Assembly (NCBI RefSeq): GCF_014529945.1
Contig: NZ_JACVFB010000007.1
Coordinates: 124,001 to 188,000, forward strand
Length of the DNA: 64,000 nucleotides
Reading direction: 5' to 3'
From: Chitinophaga varians
GTDB lineage: Bacteria; Bacteroidota; Bacteroidia; Chitinophagales; Chitinophagaceae
This document shows positions 32,769-40,508 of the stretch, piece by piece (the stretch's first letter is position 1; each line of letters opens with the position of its first letter). The notes beneath the pieces are model-generated. The model worked only from the letters and a program-made list of their open reading frames with translations. It was not told the origin of the DNA and did no database searches. A program made the translations under genes and the position numbers.

Positions 32769-33536
32769 ATGCCCAACCTCCCTACAGACCTGGCCCATCT
32801 GCTGGCAGACATGTCGCCCGAACCCATCACCATCGGTTACTCGGCCGCCAGCGTGTATCGTTACACCAGCGCCCACAGCGTGTTTTACCTGAAAACACAG
32901 CCTTCCGGACAAGGGCTGCGCCTCGAATATGAAGTGCTGGCCTGGCTGCAGGACAAACTGCCCGTACCAGTGATCCAGTATTTCAGCACCCACGATACGG
33001 TCGATTATCTGCTCACCACTGCAGTAGACGGAGAAATGCTCTGCGCCGACAGCTACCTCGACAATCCCGAACTGACGGTCAAACTGCTGGCCGACGGCAT
33101 ACAGCTGCTCTCTGCGCTCCCTATCGACAATTGCCCTTTTGATAACAGCCTGGAAAAGAAACTCGAAGCCGCCGCCTATAATATAACCCACGGCCTGGTA
33201 GACACCTCCGACTGGGAAGACAATAACCGCTTCCCTACTCCGCAGGCCCTGCTGGACTATCTCATCGCCAACAGGCCATCGCAGTACACGCCCGTCTTCA
33301 CCCACGGCGACTACTGCCTGCCAAACATCTTCGGCAACCAAGGCCAGGTGAGCGGTTTCATCGATATCGGCGGCGCCGGCGTGGCGGATGCCTATCAGGA
33401 TATTGCACTATGCGTGCGGTCGCTGAAGCATAATTTCGGAACAGATGATTATGCAGGGATGTTGTTTGAAAGGCTGGGGATCGAGAGAGATGAGGAAAGG
33501 GTGGCGTATTATGTGTTGCTGGATGAGTTGTTTTGA
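32769..33536 (+). CDS. APH(3')-like aminoglycoside phosphotransferase
   Basis: A 255-residue kinase-fold protein. The ATP lysine is Lys42 in FYLKTQ. The catalytic loop is His179-Gly-Asp181 with Asn186 (FTHGDYCLPNIF), and the metal-binding Asp199 lies in GQVSGFIDIGGAGVADAYQDIALCVRSL. The C-terminus ends LLDELF, the hallmark of APH(3') enzymes. All key residues of a working phosphotransferase are present, so it could confer aminoglycoside resistance, but the true substrate in this host is unknown. No mobile element flanks it on either side, so it looks like a chromosomal family member. Confidence 0.88.
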   Translation: MPNLPTDLAHLLADMSPEPITIGYSAASVYRYTSAHSVFYLKTQPSGQGLRLEYEVLAWLQDKLPVPVIQYFSTHDTVDYLLTTAVDGEMLCADSYLDNPELTVKLLADGIQLLSALPIDNCPFDNSLEKKLEAAAYNITHGLVDTSDWEDNNRFPTPQALLDYLIANRPSQYTPVFTHGDYCLPNIFGNQGQVSGFIDIGGAGVADAYQDIALCVRSLKHNFGTDDYAGMLFERLGIERDEERVAYYVLLDELF

Positions 33537-33588
33537 TATCATTGCGCTATTAACAATATAGGCCTACTTGCAAATCCCGGCTTTACAT

Positions 33589-33771
33589 TTATTCATTATG
33601 TCGGTTAAAACCAATTAGATTACGTGGTGCTTGTGGCTTATGAATAAGATGTTCAAGCACCCGATAAATATCCTCAAACTGATTATCATACTACTCACGC
33701 ATTTCATCCAATACCCTCGTTACCTCCTGATAATTAACTGATAATTTGCGTAATGAAACAAAGGTTCTCAT
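33589..33771 (-). pseudogene. Remnant of an ORF6N-domain protein gene
   Basis: The minus strand from 33771 reads MRTFVSLRKLSVNYQEV, then RVLDEMRE, an in-frame TAG at 33691-33693, then YDNQFEDIYRVLEHLIHK and RNLIGFN before the final stop. This is the C-terminal pattern of ORF6N-domain proteins (FVSLRR..., LDELE.KYD.QF..V...I..L, and the IGF ending), which are often carried on mobile or phage DNA. The N-terminal ORF6N domain itself is not present here. The stop in the middle of the conserved tail marks decay. Confidence 0.6.
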
Positions 33772-33787
33772 AATGCAAATATTCAAA

Positions 33788-34111
33788 TCAGCATTGGACA
33801 AGCCTTTTGTGTGGTATCACAAAATGTGACACCACTGATTTTAGTCTTAATACGGAGCTAAAGCATCCGCTGTCAGGCTGATTAGGTGCACGCCATACTT
33901 TCAGCTCTTTATACTTATCCTCTGTGGTCCAGGTGTCAGGCAGCGTCGCTATTCCCAGCCGCTCGCGCTCAGCATTAAAAGACACGCCATACTTCCTTCC
34001 GGGAGGAAATATCCAAATAATTAGCTTATTCTGCATCAGCACAAACAGCAGAGCAAATGCCACAAACAGCGGGGTTTTAAGGTCGCCTTTAATACGGAGC
34101 CAGTTCATCAT
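33788..34111 (-). CDS. Small membrane protein of unknown function
   Basis: A 107-residue protein; an alternative start at 34108 removes one Met. It has one membrane segment, TPLFVAFALLFVLMQNKLIIWIF (about residues 13-35), and a soluble tail with the segment KELKVWRAPNQPDSGCFS. The last about 20 residues look less protein-like, and the ORF6N remnant begins 16 bases downstream of its stop, so the end may have been altered by a rearrangement. I do not recognise a family. Confidence 0.45.
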   Translation of the reverse strand: MMNWLRIKGDLKTPLFVAFALLFVLMQNKLIIWIFPPGRKYGVSFNAERERLGIATLPDTWTTEDKYKELKVWRAPNQPDSGCFSSVLRLKSVVSHFVIPHKRLVQC

Positions 34112-34157
34112 GTTGTATTTAAAATCCGGTTAATCGACAAATCCATTTTATACTATA

Positions 34158-34649
34158 CTATTTAATTGGAGGCTGTGGAGGATAAAAACCTTTATGACTT
34201 TCAAAGATAACAGCGGTATCAGCAGGCACCGGTGACAGCCTGTCTACTATCTCTATAACACACTCCATGAATAATTTCAATGAACCAGGTTCCATTTCTC
34301 CATATACATATACCGCTTTATTATTAAAGGCTGGCAATACTACTTTGTAAGAGTATGCATCCGTACCATCATCCTTATAATAAGTACTGTCATAGCTTTC
34401 AAATGGCGTCTGCCGATAGGCGCTATCCAGCTTTAGCAAATCCTGGTCATCTAATTGCGCGCTGAAAAAAGTCCTGTCAGCCCATCTTTCCCCGAGAATA
34501 ACTTTCCCGGTACTATCAATGATAACGGAAAAACGTTTCCCCCATCCACTGCTATAGGTGATATCCAGTTGATGAAAGGAGGCAGTCGTTTTTTTGTGCT
34601 GACAACTGATCAACGCTATGCTGATCAGCAGGATGAGTGTATTTTTCAA
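34158..34649 (-). CDS. Small lipoprotein of unknown function
   Basis: A 163-residue lipoprotein with signal MKNTLILLISIALISC and lipobox Cys16. The start codon is TTG at 34649, which overlaps the stop of the preceding lipoprotein gene (TTGA), so translation is coupled. The mature part has beta-rich segments (FHQLDITYSSGWGKRFSVIIDSTGKVILGE), then FESYDSTYYKDDGTDAYSYKV, and ends in a Pro-rich tail. I do not recognise the family. It is the last gene of a series of AT-rich, unknown genes on the minus strand. Confidence 0.65.
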   Translation of the reverse strand: MKNTLILLISIALISCQHKKTTASFHQLDITYSSGWGKRFSVIIDSTGKVILGERWADRTFFSAQLDDQDLLKLDSAYRQTPFESYDSTYYKDDGTDAYSYKVVLPAFNNKAVYVYGEMEPGSLKLFMECVIEIVDRLSPVPADTAVIFESHKGFYPPQPPIK

Positions 34650-35002
34650 TCGATCTGCTTCAATGGTAAAAAAATGGTATCCGGCTTGCTTTTACTGCCC
34701 AAATAGCTTATCGAATCGCCCACAACGAGCATCAGAGAGGAGTCAGCCACCAGTCGATAAGATTCCAGTGTATTATATCGCTCGTAGTTTTCCAACACGT
34801 GCTCCCCTTTATCCTTTGACGAGGCTACCACCTGCATACAATTCTGCACTGTCGCGTTTCCGGAAATATAATAAATCACTATTTTATAATCCTTGCCGGG
34901 AACCGGTATGTTGGCTATCGCTCTTCTGTCAACTTCTAATAAAGGCGAAAAACAGGATACTAAAAGCATCGACAACGAAATGTAACCCAACATTCTTTTC
35001 AT
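34646..35002 (-). CDS. Small lipoprotein of unknown function
   Basis: A 118-residue lipoprotein: MKRMLGYISLSMLLVSC with lipobox Cys17. The mature part is short and beta-rich (KDYKIVIYYISGNATVQNCMQV). It overlaps the start of the next lipoprotein gene by four bases and lies 53 bases after the 325-residue gene, so these genes are probably co-transcribed. No family is recognised. The pairing of two lipoproteins suggests a small surface or periplasmic complex, which is inference. Confidence 0.65.
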   Translation of the reverse strand: MKRMLGYISLSMLLVSCFSPLLEVDRRAIANIPVPGKDYKIVIYYISGNATVQNCMQVVASSKDKGEHVLENYERYNTLESYRLVADSSLMLVVGDSISYLGSKSKPDTIFLPLKQID

Positions 35003-35055
35003 ATCTATTATTTTATTGTCTTTAAAACGTCAAGCCTATGACCGTCCGTCTCACA

Positions 35056-36033
35056 TTAGCGGGAATGAGAAATAATCCTTTCCATTTCACTTCCCGGAGG
35101 CACCGTGTATTCTGCAAAATAGGCCACCCGTAGCGGAAGTGCAGCTGTAAAGTCCGTCACCACTACATCGCCGTTATTGTGTCCCTGACTTCCGGCGTTA
35201 TTACCTATCTTTCTCACCAGGCCGGTCGTTTTAAAACGTTCCTGCCATTCCTGTATTTTCACCCACTTGTCTGTTTGATAGCGATACGCCATAATATGTG
35301 CTATTCCGCCCTGATAAAAAACGAGATAGTTGTCCACCCGCATTATCTCGCCATTTCTTATCATTTCGATAACCGACCATCTTTTATCTTTCCAGTTGAA
35401 CTCAGCACTAATCTGTTCCAGAAAACGCCACCTCAAAGAGGTATGATGAAAGCTATCGGGGTTCATTTTCCATGATTCGAGAAAACCTGCCAGTCGGTCC
35501 TGATGTATTGCCGGCGTATCCTGTGCCAAGGCAAGGCTCTTTTTGTTCCAGTGATAAAACAGGCTATAAATAACAGGCTCCTGCGCCAGCCTGACCCTTT
35601 TCATGGTAATTTTGGTGGTGGTTATTTCCGGCTCATTCACATAACAAGATTCCAGCCGTACAGGCATTTCAGATACCAACCGGAATACGGCCCACTTTCC
35701 ACCATTAAAAAAGATCGTCAGCAACTGACGCTGCGGATCAAACTGCCAGGTATAAAGTCCTTTCCGCTTTGTTACCGACCATGTACTGACCTTCGTAGCG
35801 GAGATATCCAACGCTCCCGCTTTTCCAAACACCAAGGTGACAAAGTCATGCCTGATCATATAATTATCTGTTGTGGCCGGGGCTTTGATCAGGCTAACAG
35901 TATCTCCCCTGAAGAAAAGGCTGTCTGTATTATCCCCGATCCAAATGGATGACTCCCGGGAAGATGGCTTCCATTTCATTTGGGCACTGACCTTCATGCT
36001 AAATAACACCACTATCAGCAGTAATCTATACAT
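35056..36033 (-). CDS. Exported protein of unknown function
   Basis: A 325-residue protein starting at ATG 36033; a TTG eight codons upstream is less likely because the signal peptide starts at this ATG (MYRLLLIVVLFSMKVSAQ). The mature protein is beta-rich, with repeated strands such as LYTWQFDPQRQLLTIFFNGGKWAVFRLVSEM and RVDNYLVFYQGGIAHIMAYRY. I do not recognise the family. It lies 16 bases after the membrane gene at 36050, in an AT-rich series of small unknown genes. Confidence 0.6.
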   Translation of the reverse strand: MYRLLLIVVLFSMKVSAQMKWKPSSRESSIWIGDNTDSLFFRGDTVSLIKAPATTDNYMIRHDFVTLVFGKAGALDISATKVSTWSVTKRKGLYTWQFDPQRQLLTIFFNGGKWAVFRLVSEMPVRLESCYVNEPEITTTKITMKRVRLAQEPVIYSLFYHWNKKSLALAQDTPAIHQDRLAGFLESWKMNPDSFHHTSLRWRFLEQISAEFNWKDKRWSVIEMIRNGEIMRVDNYLVFYQGGIAHIMAYRYQTDKWVKIQEWQERFKTTGLVRKIGNNAGSQGHNNGDVVVTDFTAALPLRVAYFAEYTVPPGSEMERIISHSR

Positions 36034-36049
36034 AGGTATTGATTTGTAG

Positions 36050-36457
36050 TCATTCAACCACCACGCTTCTTGTCACTATTGCCACCCCGATCATACAGGA
36101 CAACGATACAACATGTATCAACAGATTAATATTATCATGCAGATCAACCCCACTGCCTATACGCTTTACCAAATCTACCGTCAGTATCCTGTGATCAGCT
36201 ATCAGGAAAGGGATGTTCAGCAGCAGGATAACTATCACACTATCCATCAGGATCTTCAGGAGATAGCCGGAACGCAGCCTTTCAACACCACGATTGATCA
36301 AAGGATATATGATCAATCCCAACAGCCACTCTTCTATATAAAACCACAACAAATAGGAGAATATTTCGACCGAAAAGAATTTCAACCCATACAGGACCAC
36401 TATGACCACCAGGCAACAGGCAGCATACCAGGAAATAAATTTTAAAGCTGCTTTCAT
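36050..36457 (-). CDS. Small polytopic membrane protein of unknown function
   Basis: A 135-residue protein from ATG 36457 (a TTG 12 codons upstream would be out of context). Hydrophobic segments at about residues 6-28 (ISWYAACCLVVIVVLYGLKFF), 33-55 and 70-88, and a last one near the end (LIHVVSLSCMIGVAIVT), suggest three to four membrane helices. The start codon overlaps the stop of the 38-residue frame upstream (ATGA), which supports both starts. No family is recognised. Confidence 0.55.
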   Translation of the reverse strand: MKAALKFISWYAACCLVVIVVLYGLKFFSVEIFSYLLWFYIEEWLLGLIIYPLINRGVERLRSGYLLKILMDSVIVILLLNIPFLIADHRILTVDLVKRIGSGVDLHDNINLLIHVVSLSCMIGVAIVTRSVVVE

Positions 36458-36570
36458 ACCAACATATTGATTATTCGTCGTGCAATGTTCCAAACAGGAA
36501 AATCAATCATCACCACGAGCTGCTCCGCACCGGTATTGATACATTTGAATATAAGATCATTCTCAGCCAT
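36454..36570 (-). CDS. Possible 38-residue small protein coupled to the membrane gene
   Basis: The frame from ATG 36570 encodes MAENDLIFKCINTGAEQ, then a hydrophobic segment, and its stop TGA overlaps the ATG of the membrane gene in a four-base ATGA junction. Such overlaps are typical of translationally coupled genes. It could be a leader peptide or the first gene of the AT-rich series. Alone it is too short for family recognition, so confidence rests on the overlap. Confidence 0.4.
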   Translation of the reverse strand: MAENDLIFKCINTGAEQLVVMIDFPVWNIARRIINMLV

Positions 36571-36690
36571 ACTTTAGATTTTTTTTGAACACAGGTGAAT
36601 GCCCGAACAGACCAGACACACGGCTGCGCCCCGCAGCAAAAGCCCGGGCGCAACAGCATAGATATAGACCGTAATGTCATGGACGGCGGT

Positions 36691-37194
36691 TTATTCCGAC
36701 TTCGTATAGGCTGCTACCTCTTCTGCACTCAGCCCGAACATTGGCGGTGTTTTCACATCGATCATGTTCAGGTAGATGTATAACTGGGCGCGGTGGTGAA
36801 TTTCGTGTTCCACCATGGCGCGTAGCCATTTCCAGACGGGCATGGTGGCGTTGCCGGGCGTAGTGCATTTCCGCAGCAGGTCTTCCTCGCTCAGGGCACG
36901 GAAGATAGCCATCGATTCTTCATGGAGCTGATCGAAGTAAGCCATTACGGCGTCGTAGCCATCGGCCAGTTCTTTGCCGCAGCCACGGTAGCAGCTGGGG
37001 CGGCCGGCGATGGTTTCGGCGAACATATACCGTTCAATCGTGGCGATATGGCGGATCTCATCGCCGATAGTGAATTTACCAGGCTTGTAGGCCCAGTCCA
37101 GGGAATCAGGTGGCACTACTGCGAGCAGTCTTTTGGTGCGCTCACGGATTTTGTCGTAGTAAGGCAGGAAAGTGTTGATAGACGTGATTTCCAT
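36691..37194 (-). CDS. DinB-family protein (putative metal-dependent four-helix bundle)
   Basis: A 167-residue cytoplasmic protein: MEITSINTFLPYYDKIRERTKRLL, GDEIRHIATIERYMFAE and VPVWKWLRAMVEHEIHHRAQLYIYL. The histidines in HIATIE and in HEIHHRAQ are at the DinB metal-binding positions. This is the cytoplasmic type, in contrast to the two exported paralogues at 49772-50909. It follows the hotdog gene by five bases, in a probable operon with the DUF2461 gene. The thiol or metabolite it handles is unknown. Confidence 0.85.
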   Translation of the reverse strand: MEITSINTFLPYYDKIRERTKRLLAVVPPDSLDWAYKPGKFTIGDEIRHIATIERYMFAETIAGRPSCYRGCGKELADGYDAVMAYFDQLHEESMAIFRALSEEDLLRKCTTPGNATMPVWKWLRAMVEHEIHHRAQLYIYLNMIDVKTPPMFGLSAEEVAAYTKSE

Positions 37195-37199
37195 ACAGG

Positions 37200-37640
37200 T
37201 TAACGTTTATTGATTTTCATCATAGTGACCAGGGCGGTAGCCACATGGGTTTCCCGCTCCCCGGTACGGGTATAAATATCTGTTTGTACAATGGTCAGCG
37301 TGGCGCCGGCTTTAATTGATCTTCCCTGTCCGACCAACATATCACCTTTGGCCTGATTCAGGAAATTGATTTTAAATTCGACGGTCACAAAATAAGGGTC
37401 TTCCACCGGGATAGTAGCGGCGCAGTAGCCGGCCACCACATCTGTCAGGCCTGCGATGGCGCTGCCATGGAAGATGCCCGACGGGCGCAGGGCGATGTCG
37501 CTGGGCGGCATGCTGATTTCTACATAACCTTTGCCAATGCCGGTCATGGTGGCGCCGTACAGCGCCATCATTTTCTGCCGGCCAAAACTATCGCGCACAC
37601 GTTGTTCTATCTCCGGAGCTAGCGGTTCTATATTGGGCAT
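37200..37640 (-). CDS. PaaI-type hotdog thioesterase
   Basis: A 146-residue protein from ATG 37640; an upstream extension lacks support. The hotdog fold is indicated by RPSGIFHGSAIAGLTDVVAGYCAATI and by VEFKINFLNQAKGDMLVGQGRSIKAGATLTIVQTDIYTR, the usual PaaI/thioesterase core. Members hydrolyse acyl-CoA thioesters, with the conserved HGSAIAGL helix start. The gene lies ten bases after the DUF2461 gene and five before the DinB gene. Confidence 0.85.
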   Translation of the reverse strand: MPNIEPLAPEIEQRVRDSFGRQKMMALYGATMTGIGKGYVEISMPPSDIALRPSGIFHGSAIAGLTDVVAGYCAATIPVEDPYFVTVEFKINFLNQAKGDMLVGQGRSIKAGATLTIVQTDIYTRTGERETHVATALVTMMKINKR

Positions 37641-37650
37641 ACACTGATGA

Positions 37651-38346
37651 TTATAATCCGTTGGAATCGGTGGACAAAATTTCACTCATATAGTCGAAGA
37701 AAGGACGCATGGCGGCAAATGTTTTACCTGCTTCTTTTCTGAACTGCGGTGACATCACTTCTTCGTCTGTAAAGCGGCGCATCAGCAGGAACTGTTTGTA
37801 GCGCAACAGGTCAACAGCCTCGTGTGCCGGGTCGTAGCCACGGGGCGCCTTTTTCAGCTGCTCCCCTCCCAGGGAACCGAAAGTGGAGGTAAAAGATTTG
37901 CTGCGAAGGATCTTCTGCAACGGTGCCGGGTCAAACGCGATATCATCGCGGATCTTTTTGAGATCGTCGGTCACCGGGGCCCAGAAGCCGCCGCCAATGA
38001 AGCTAGCGCCTGGTTCTATGCTGAAGTAGTATCCGCCGCGGCGCTGTTGGGTGGCTCGTTTGAAACCACCGCTCCAATAAGTTTTGTAGGGTGTTTTATC
38101 TGTAGAAAAACGGGTGTCACGGTAAATGCGGTGGAGGCTTTGTTTGCCGGAAGCTGTTTCTATCACGTCATGAGCGGAAAGATCGGCCAACAGGGCATCG
38201 GCAAATGTCTCCATCTGTTTCAGTTCCCGGAGATAATCGTCTTTGTGTGCGTTAAACCATTCACGGTTGTTATTTTTTTTCAGCACATTTAAAAAATCTA
38301 ATCCGGCCTGTTGTATGCCTGCTCCGCCTGTTGTTTGTTTAGCCAT
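37651..38346 (-). CDS. DUF2461 domain protein
   Basis: A 231-residue protein with the DUF2461 pattern: GLDFLNVLKKNNNREWFNAHKDDYLRELKQ, RIYRDTRFSTDKTPYKTYWSGGF, GGYYFSIEPGASFIGGGFWAP and the later DLLRYKQFLLMRRFTDEEV. Members are widespread and uncharacterised. It is the first gene of a likely operon with the thioesterase and DinB genes. The intergenic gaps are 10 and 5 bases. Confidence 0.9.
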   Translation of the reverse strand: MAKQTTGGAGIQQAGLDFLNVLKKNNNREWFNAHKDDYLRELKQMETFADALLADLSAHDVIETASGKQSLHRIYRDTRFSTDKTPYKTYWSGGFKRATQQRRGGYYFSIEPGASFIGGGFWAPVTDDLKKIRDDIAFDPAPLQKILRSKSFTSTFGSLGGEQLKKAPRGYDPAHEAVDLLRYKQFLLMRRFTDEEVMSPQFRKEAGKTFAAMRPFFDYMSEILSTDSNGL

Positions 38347-38532
38347 TTGCTGGTGTTTTTCAGGATGAAATCGACAAAAGCAAATATAAATTAATTTTTA
38401 GCATCGTATTTTAATCTCCCCCAAATCCCAACCGCAAAAACCTCCAAATCCATAAATCCGATAATAAAATGTCCAAATAATCAAATAACTAAATAAATTT
38501 GGCCGATGGGCTCTGCCGGAGGTTATTAGTAT

Positions 38533-39096
38533 ATGAGGGATTATAACGCGTTCAGTGATGCAGCATTGCTACCTTTATTAAAGGAAGGCGAGGTACAGGC
38601 CTTTAACGAGGTGTACGCCCGCTATTTCCGGCTGCTGTACCAGTACGCCTGGAATATCCTGAATAATGAAGAAGAATGCAGCGACGCGGTGCAGGAGATA
38701 TTTGTGTGGCTATGGGAAAACCGCAGCACGCTGGAAGTGACCTCCCTGAAGGGTTACCTGATGGCCGCCGTGAAATACCGGCTGGCCCGTATTATCCAGA
38801 CCTCCCGCCGCCGTGCCGCTATCCTCGCTGCTAACGTGGAACTGCCTACTATCACCCGGATAGAAGAAGATTTTGAGGTGAAAGAACTGAGAAGGGTGAT
38901 CAATGAATTCTCAGAAACGCTGCCTCAACGGGCCCGGGAAATATTTCATCTCAGCCGGGTACAACACCTTACCAACAAGGAAATCGCCGCCCGGATGGGC
39001 ATCTCCGAAAAAACGGTCGAAAACCAGATCACCATCGCCCTGAAAAAACTCCGGTCAGACCTGAGCAAAAAAATGCTTTCCTTCCTGTTGTTATAA
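38533..39096 (+). CDS. RNA polymerase ECF-type sigma factor
   Basis: A 187-residue sigma-70 factor of the SusC-linked ECF group. Region 2 is in FNEVYARYFRLLYQYAWNILNNEEECSDAVQEIFVWLWENR, and region 4 in SRVQHLTNKEIAARMGISEKTVENQI. It is followed 78 bases later by FecR and then SusC, SusD and GH16, so it is probably the local activator of that locus. The start is ATG 38533. Confidence 0.95.
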   Translation: MRDYNAFSDAALLPLLKEGEVQAFNEVYARYFRLLYQYAWNILNNEEECSDAVQEIFVWLWENRSTLEVTSLKGYLMAAVKYRLARIIQTSRRRAAILAANVELPTITRIEEDFEVKELRRVINEFSETLPQRAREIFHLSRVQHLTNKEIAARMGISEKTVENQITIALKKLRSDLSKKMLSFLLL

Positions 39097-39174
39097 TTTT
39101 TTTTTCTGCTCCTTTGGGGGGTAGCCCCTATCTATGTCCCTTAATAGATAACACCAGCACTTAACAGGCTTTCC

Positions 39175-40290
39175 ATGGATGAAAAACATATCGCAGATAT
39201 TATAGATCGAATAGCGACCAATACGGCCACAGATGAGGACCTGGCGGTGTACAGCGCCTGGTGCGACGCGCAGCAGGCAGGTAAACCGGATATCGGCGAC
39301 GTGTCCGTACAGGAAGCGCTCATCCTGAAAAAAATACAGCGGCAGACCGGTATTTCCCGCGGCAGGGTGTTCCCCTGGCGCATCGCGGCGGCTGCTGCCC
39401 TCACCGGCCTACTGGCCGGCGGCTTTTACTGGTTCCGCCACAGCCATCAGCAGCCCGCGCCGGTGGCTATCCACACCGTGCCCACAACAACAGACGTGGC
39501 GGCGGGGAAAAATTCCGCTACCCTCACGCTGGCCAACGGAAAGAAAATATTGCTATCTGATACACAGACGGGTAAACTGACAGATCAGGCGGGCGCAGAA
39601 GTCAACAAAGCGGCCGATGGCTCCCTGGAATACCGCCCCACAACCGGTGCCGCTGCTGTTCAATACAACACGCTCAGCACCACCCGCGGCGAACAATTCC
39701 AGATCACCCTCTCGGACGGCACAAAGGTTTGGCTCAATGCCGCCACCACCCTCACGTTCCCGGCCTCCTTCGCACAACAGGCAGAACGCGCCGTGGAAGT
39801 TAACGGGGAAGCCTACTTTGAAGTAGCCGCCGATCCGGCCCGCCCTTTTAAAGTACGGACCAACCACCAGCAGATACAGGTGCTGGGCACCAGCTTTAAT
39901 GTCAACAACTACGCCGACGAACCGTTTGCCAGAACAACGCTGCTCTCCGGCGCCGTTAAGATCAACGAGGCACAGGTGCTGAAGCCCGGTCAACAAGCCA
40001 TCAGCAATAAAAACGGTGCGCTGAAAATCACTACCGTCAACACCGACGGCATCGTGGCCTGGAAAAACGGATACTTCGAATTCAACAACGAGAATATATA
40101 TGAGATCATGCGGAAAATATCCCGCTGGTATAATGTGGAAGTCATCTATGAAGGAGACATCCCCACCAACGAAATGGAAGGTACCATCTCCCGCTTCGAA
40201 AACGTATCCAAAGTATTAAACACCATCGAGAAAGCAGGTCTATTAAAATTCAGGATAGTAACCGGAAAAATATATGTAACCAAGTATTAA
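39175..40290 (+). CDS. FecR-family anti-sigma factor
   Basis: A 371-residue inner-membrane protein: N-terminal anti-sigma domain (residues 1-65), one membrane segment (WRIAAAAALTGLLAGGFYWF) and a periplasmic FecR domain with TTRGEQFQITLSDGTKVWLNAATTLTFPASF, EVNGEAYFEVAADPARPFKVRTNHQQIQVLGTSFNVNNY and a DUF4974-like C-terminus (YEIMRKISRWYNVEVIYEGDI, VLNTIEKAGLLKFRI). It binds the sigma factor encoded upstream and receives the signal from the STN domain of the downstream SusC protein. Confidence 0.95.
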   Translation: MDEKHIADIIDRIATNTATDEDLAVYSAWCDAQQAGKPDIGDVSVQEALILKKIQRQTGISRGRVFPWRIAAAAALTGLLAGGFYWFRHSHQQPAPVAIHTVPTTTDVAAGKNSATLTLANGKKILLSDTQTGKLTDQAGAEVNKAADGSLEYRPTTGAAAVQYNTLSTTRGEQFQITLSDGTKVWLNAATTLTFPASFAQQAERAVEVNGEAYFEVAADPARPFKVRTNHQQIQVLGTSFNVNNYADEPFARTTLLSGAVKINEAQVLKPGQQAISNKNGALKITTVNTDGIVAWKNGYFEFNNENIYEIMRKISRWYNVEVIYEGDIPTNEMEGTISRFENVSKVLNTIEKAGLLKFRIVTGKIYVTKY

Positions 40291-40508
40291 ACACGATTGT
40301 GAACAATGTGAGTGTCAAAAAGAGAACAACTATTAACAGTGAACTTTAAATCCACGCCAATGAAGTAAAAGCGCCAACCAGCATGTGGCCTTACAAAAAA
40401 CGTGAAAGTGAGGAAGCACTTCCACGTTCGGTCGTAAGGTTCCAATCAAAATCAATTTTTCACGCACGGAAAAACAACATTGCATTAAAAACCAAACCTC
40501 GTAAAGGT

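Noticed and set aside
40383..40508. 42-codon N-terminal extension of the second SusC protein
   Set aside because: Basic, low-complexity residues with no domain, and a better start at 40509; retained only as a possible alternative start.
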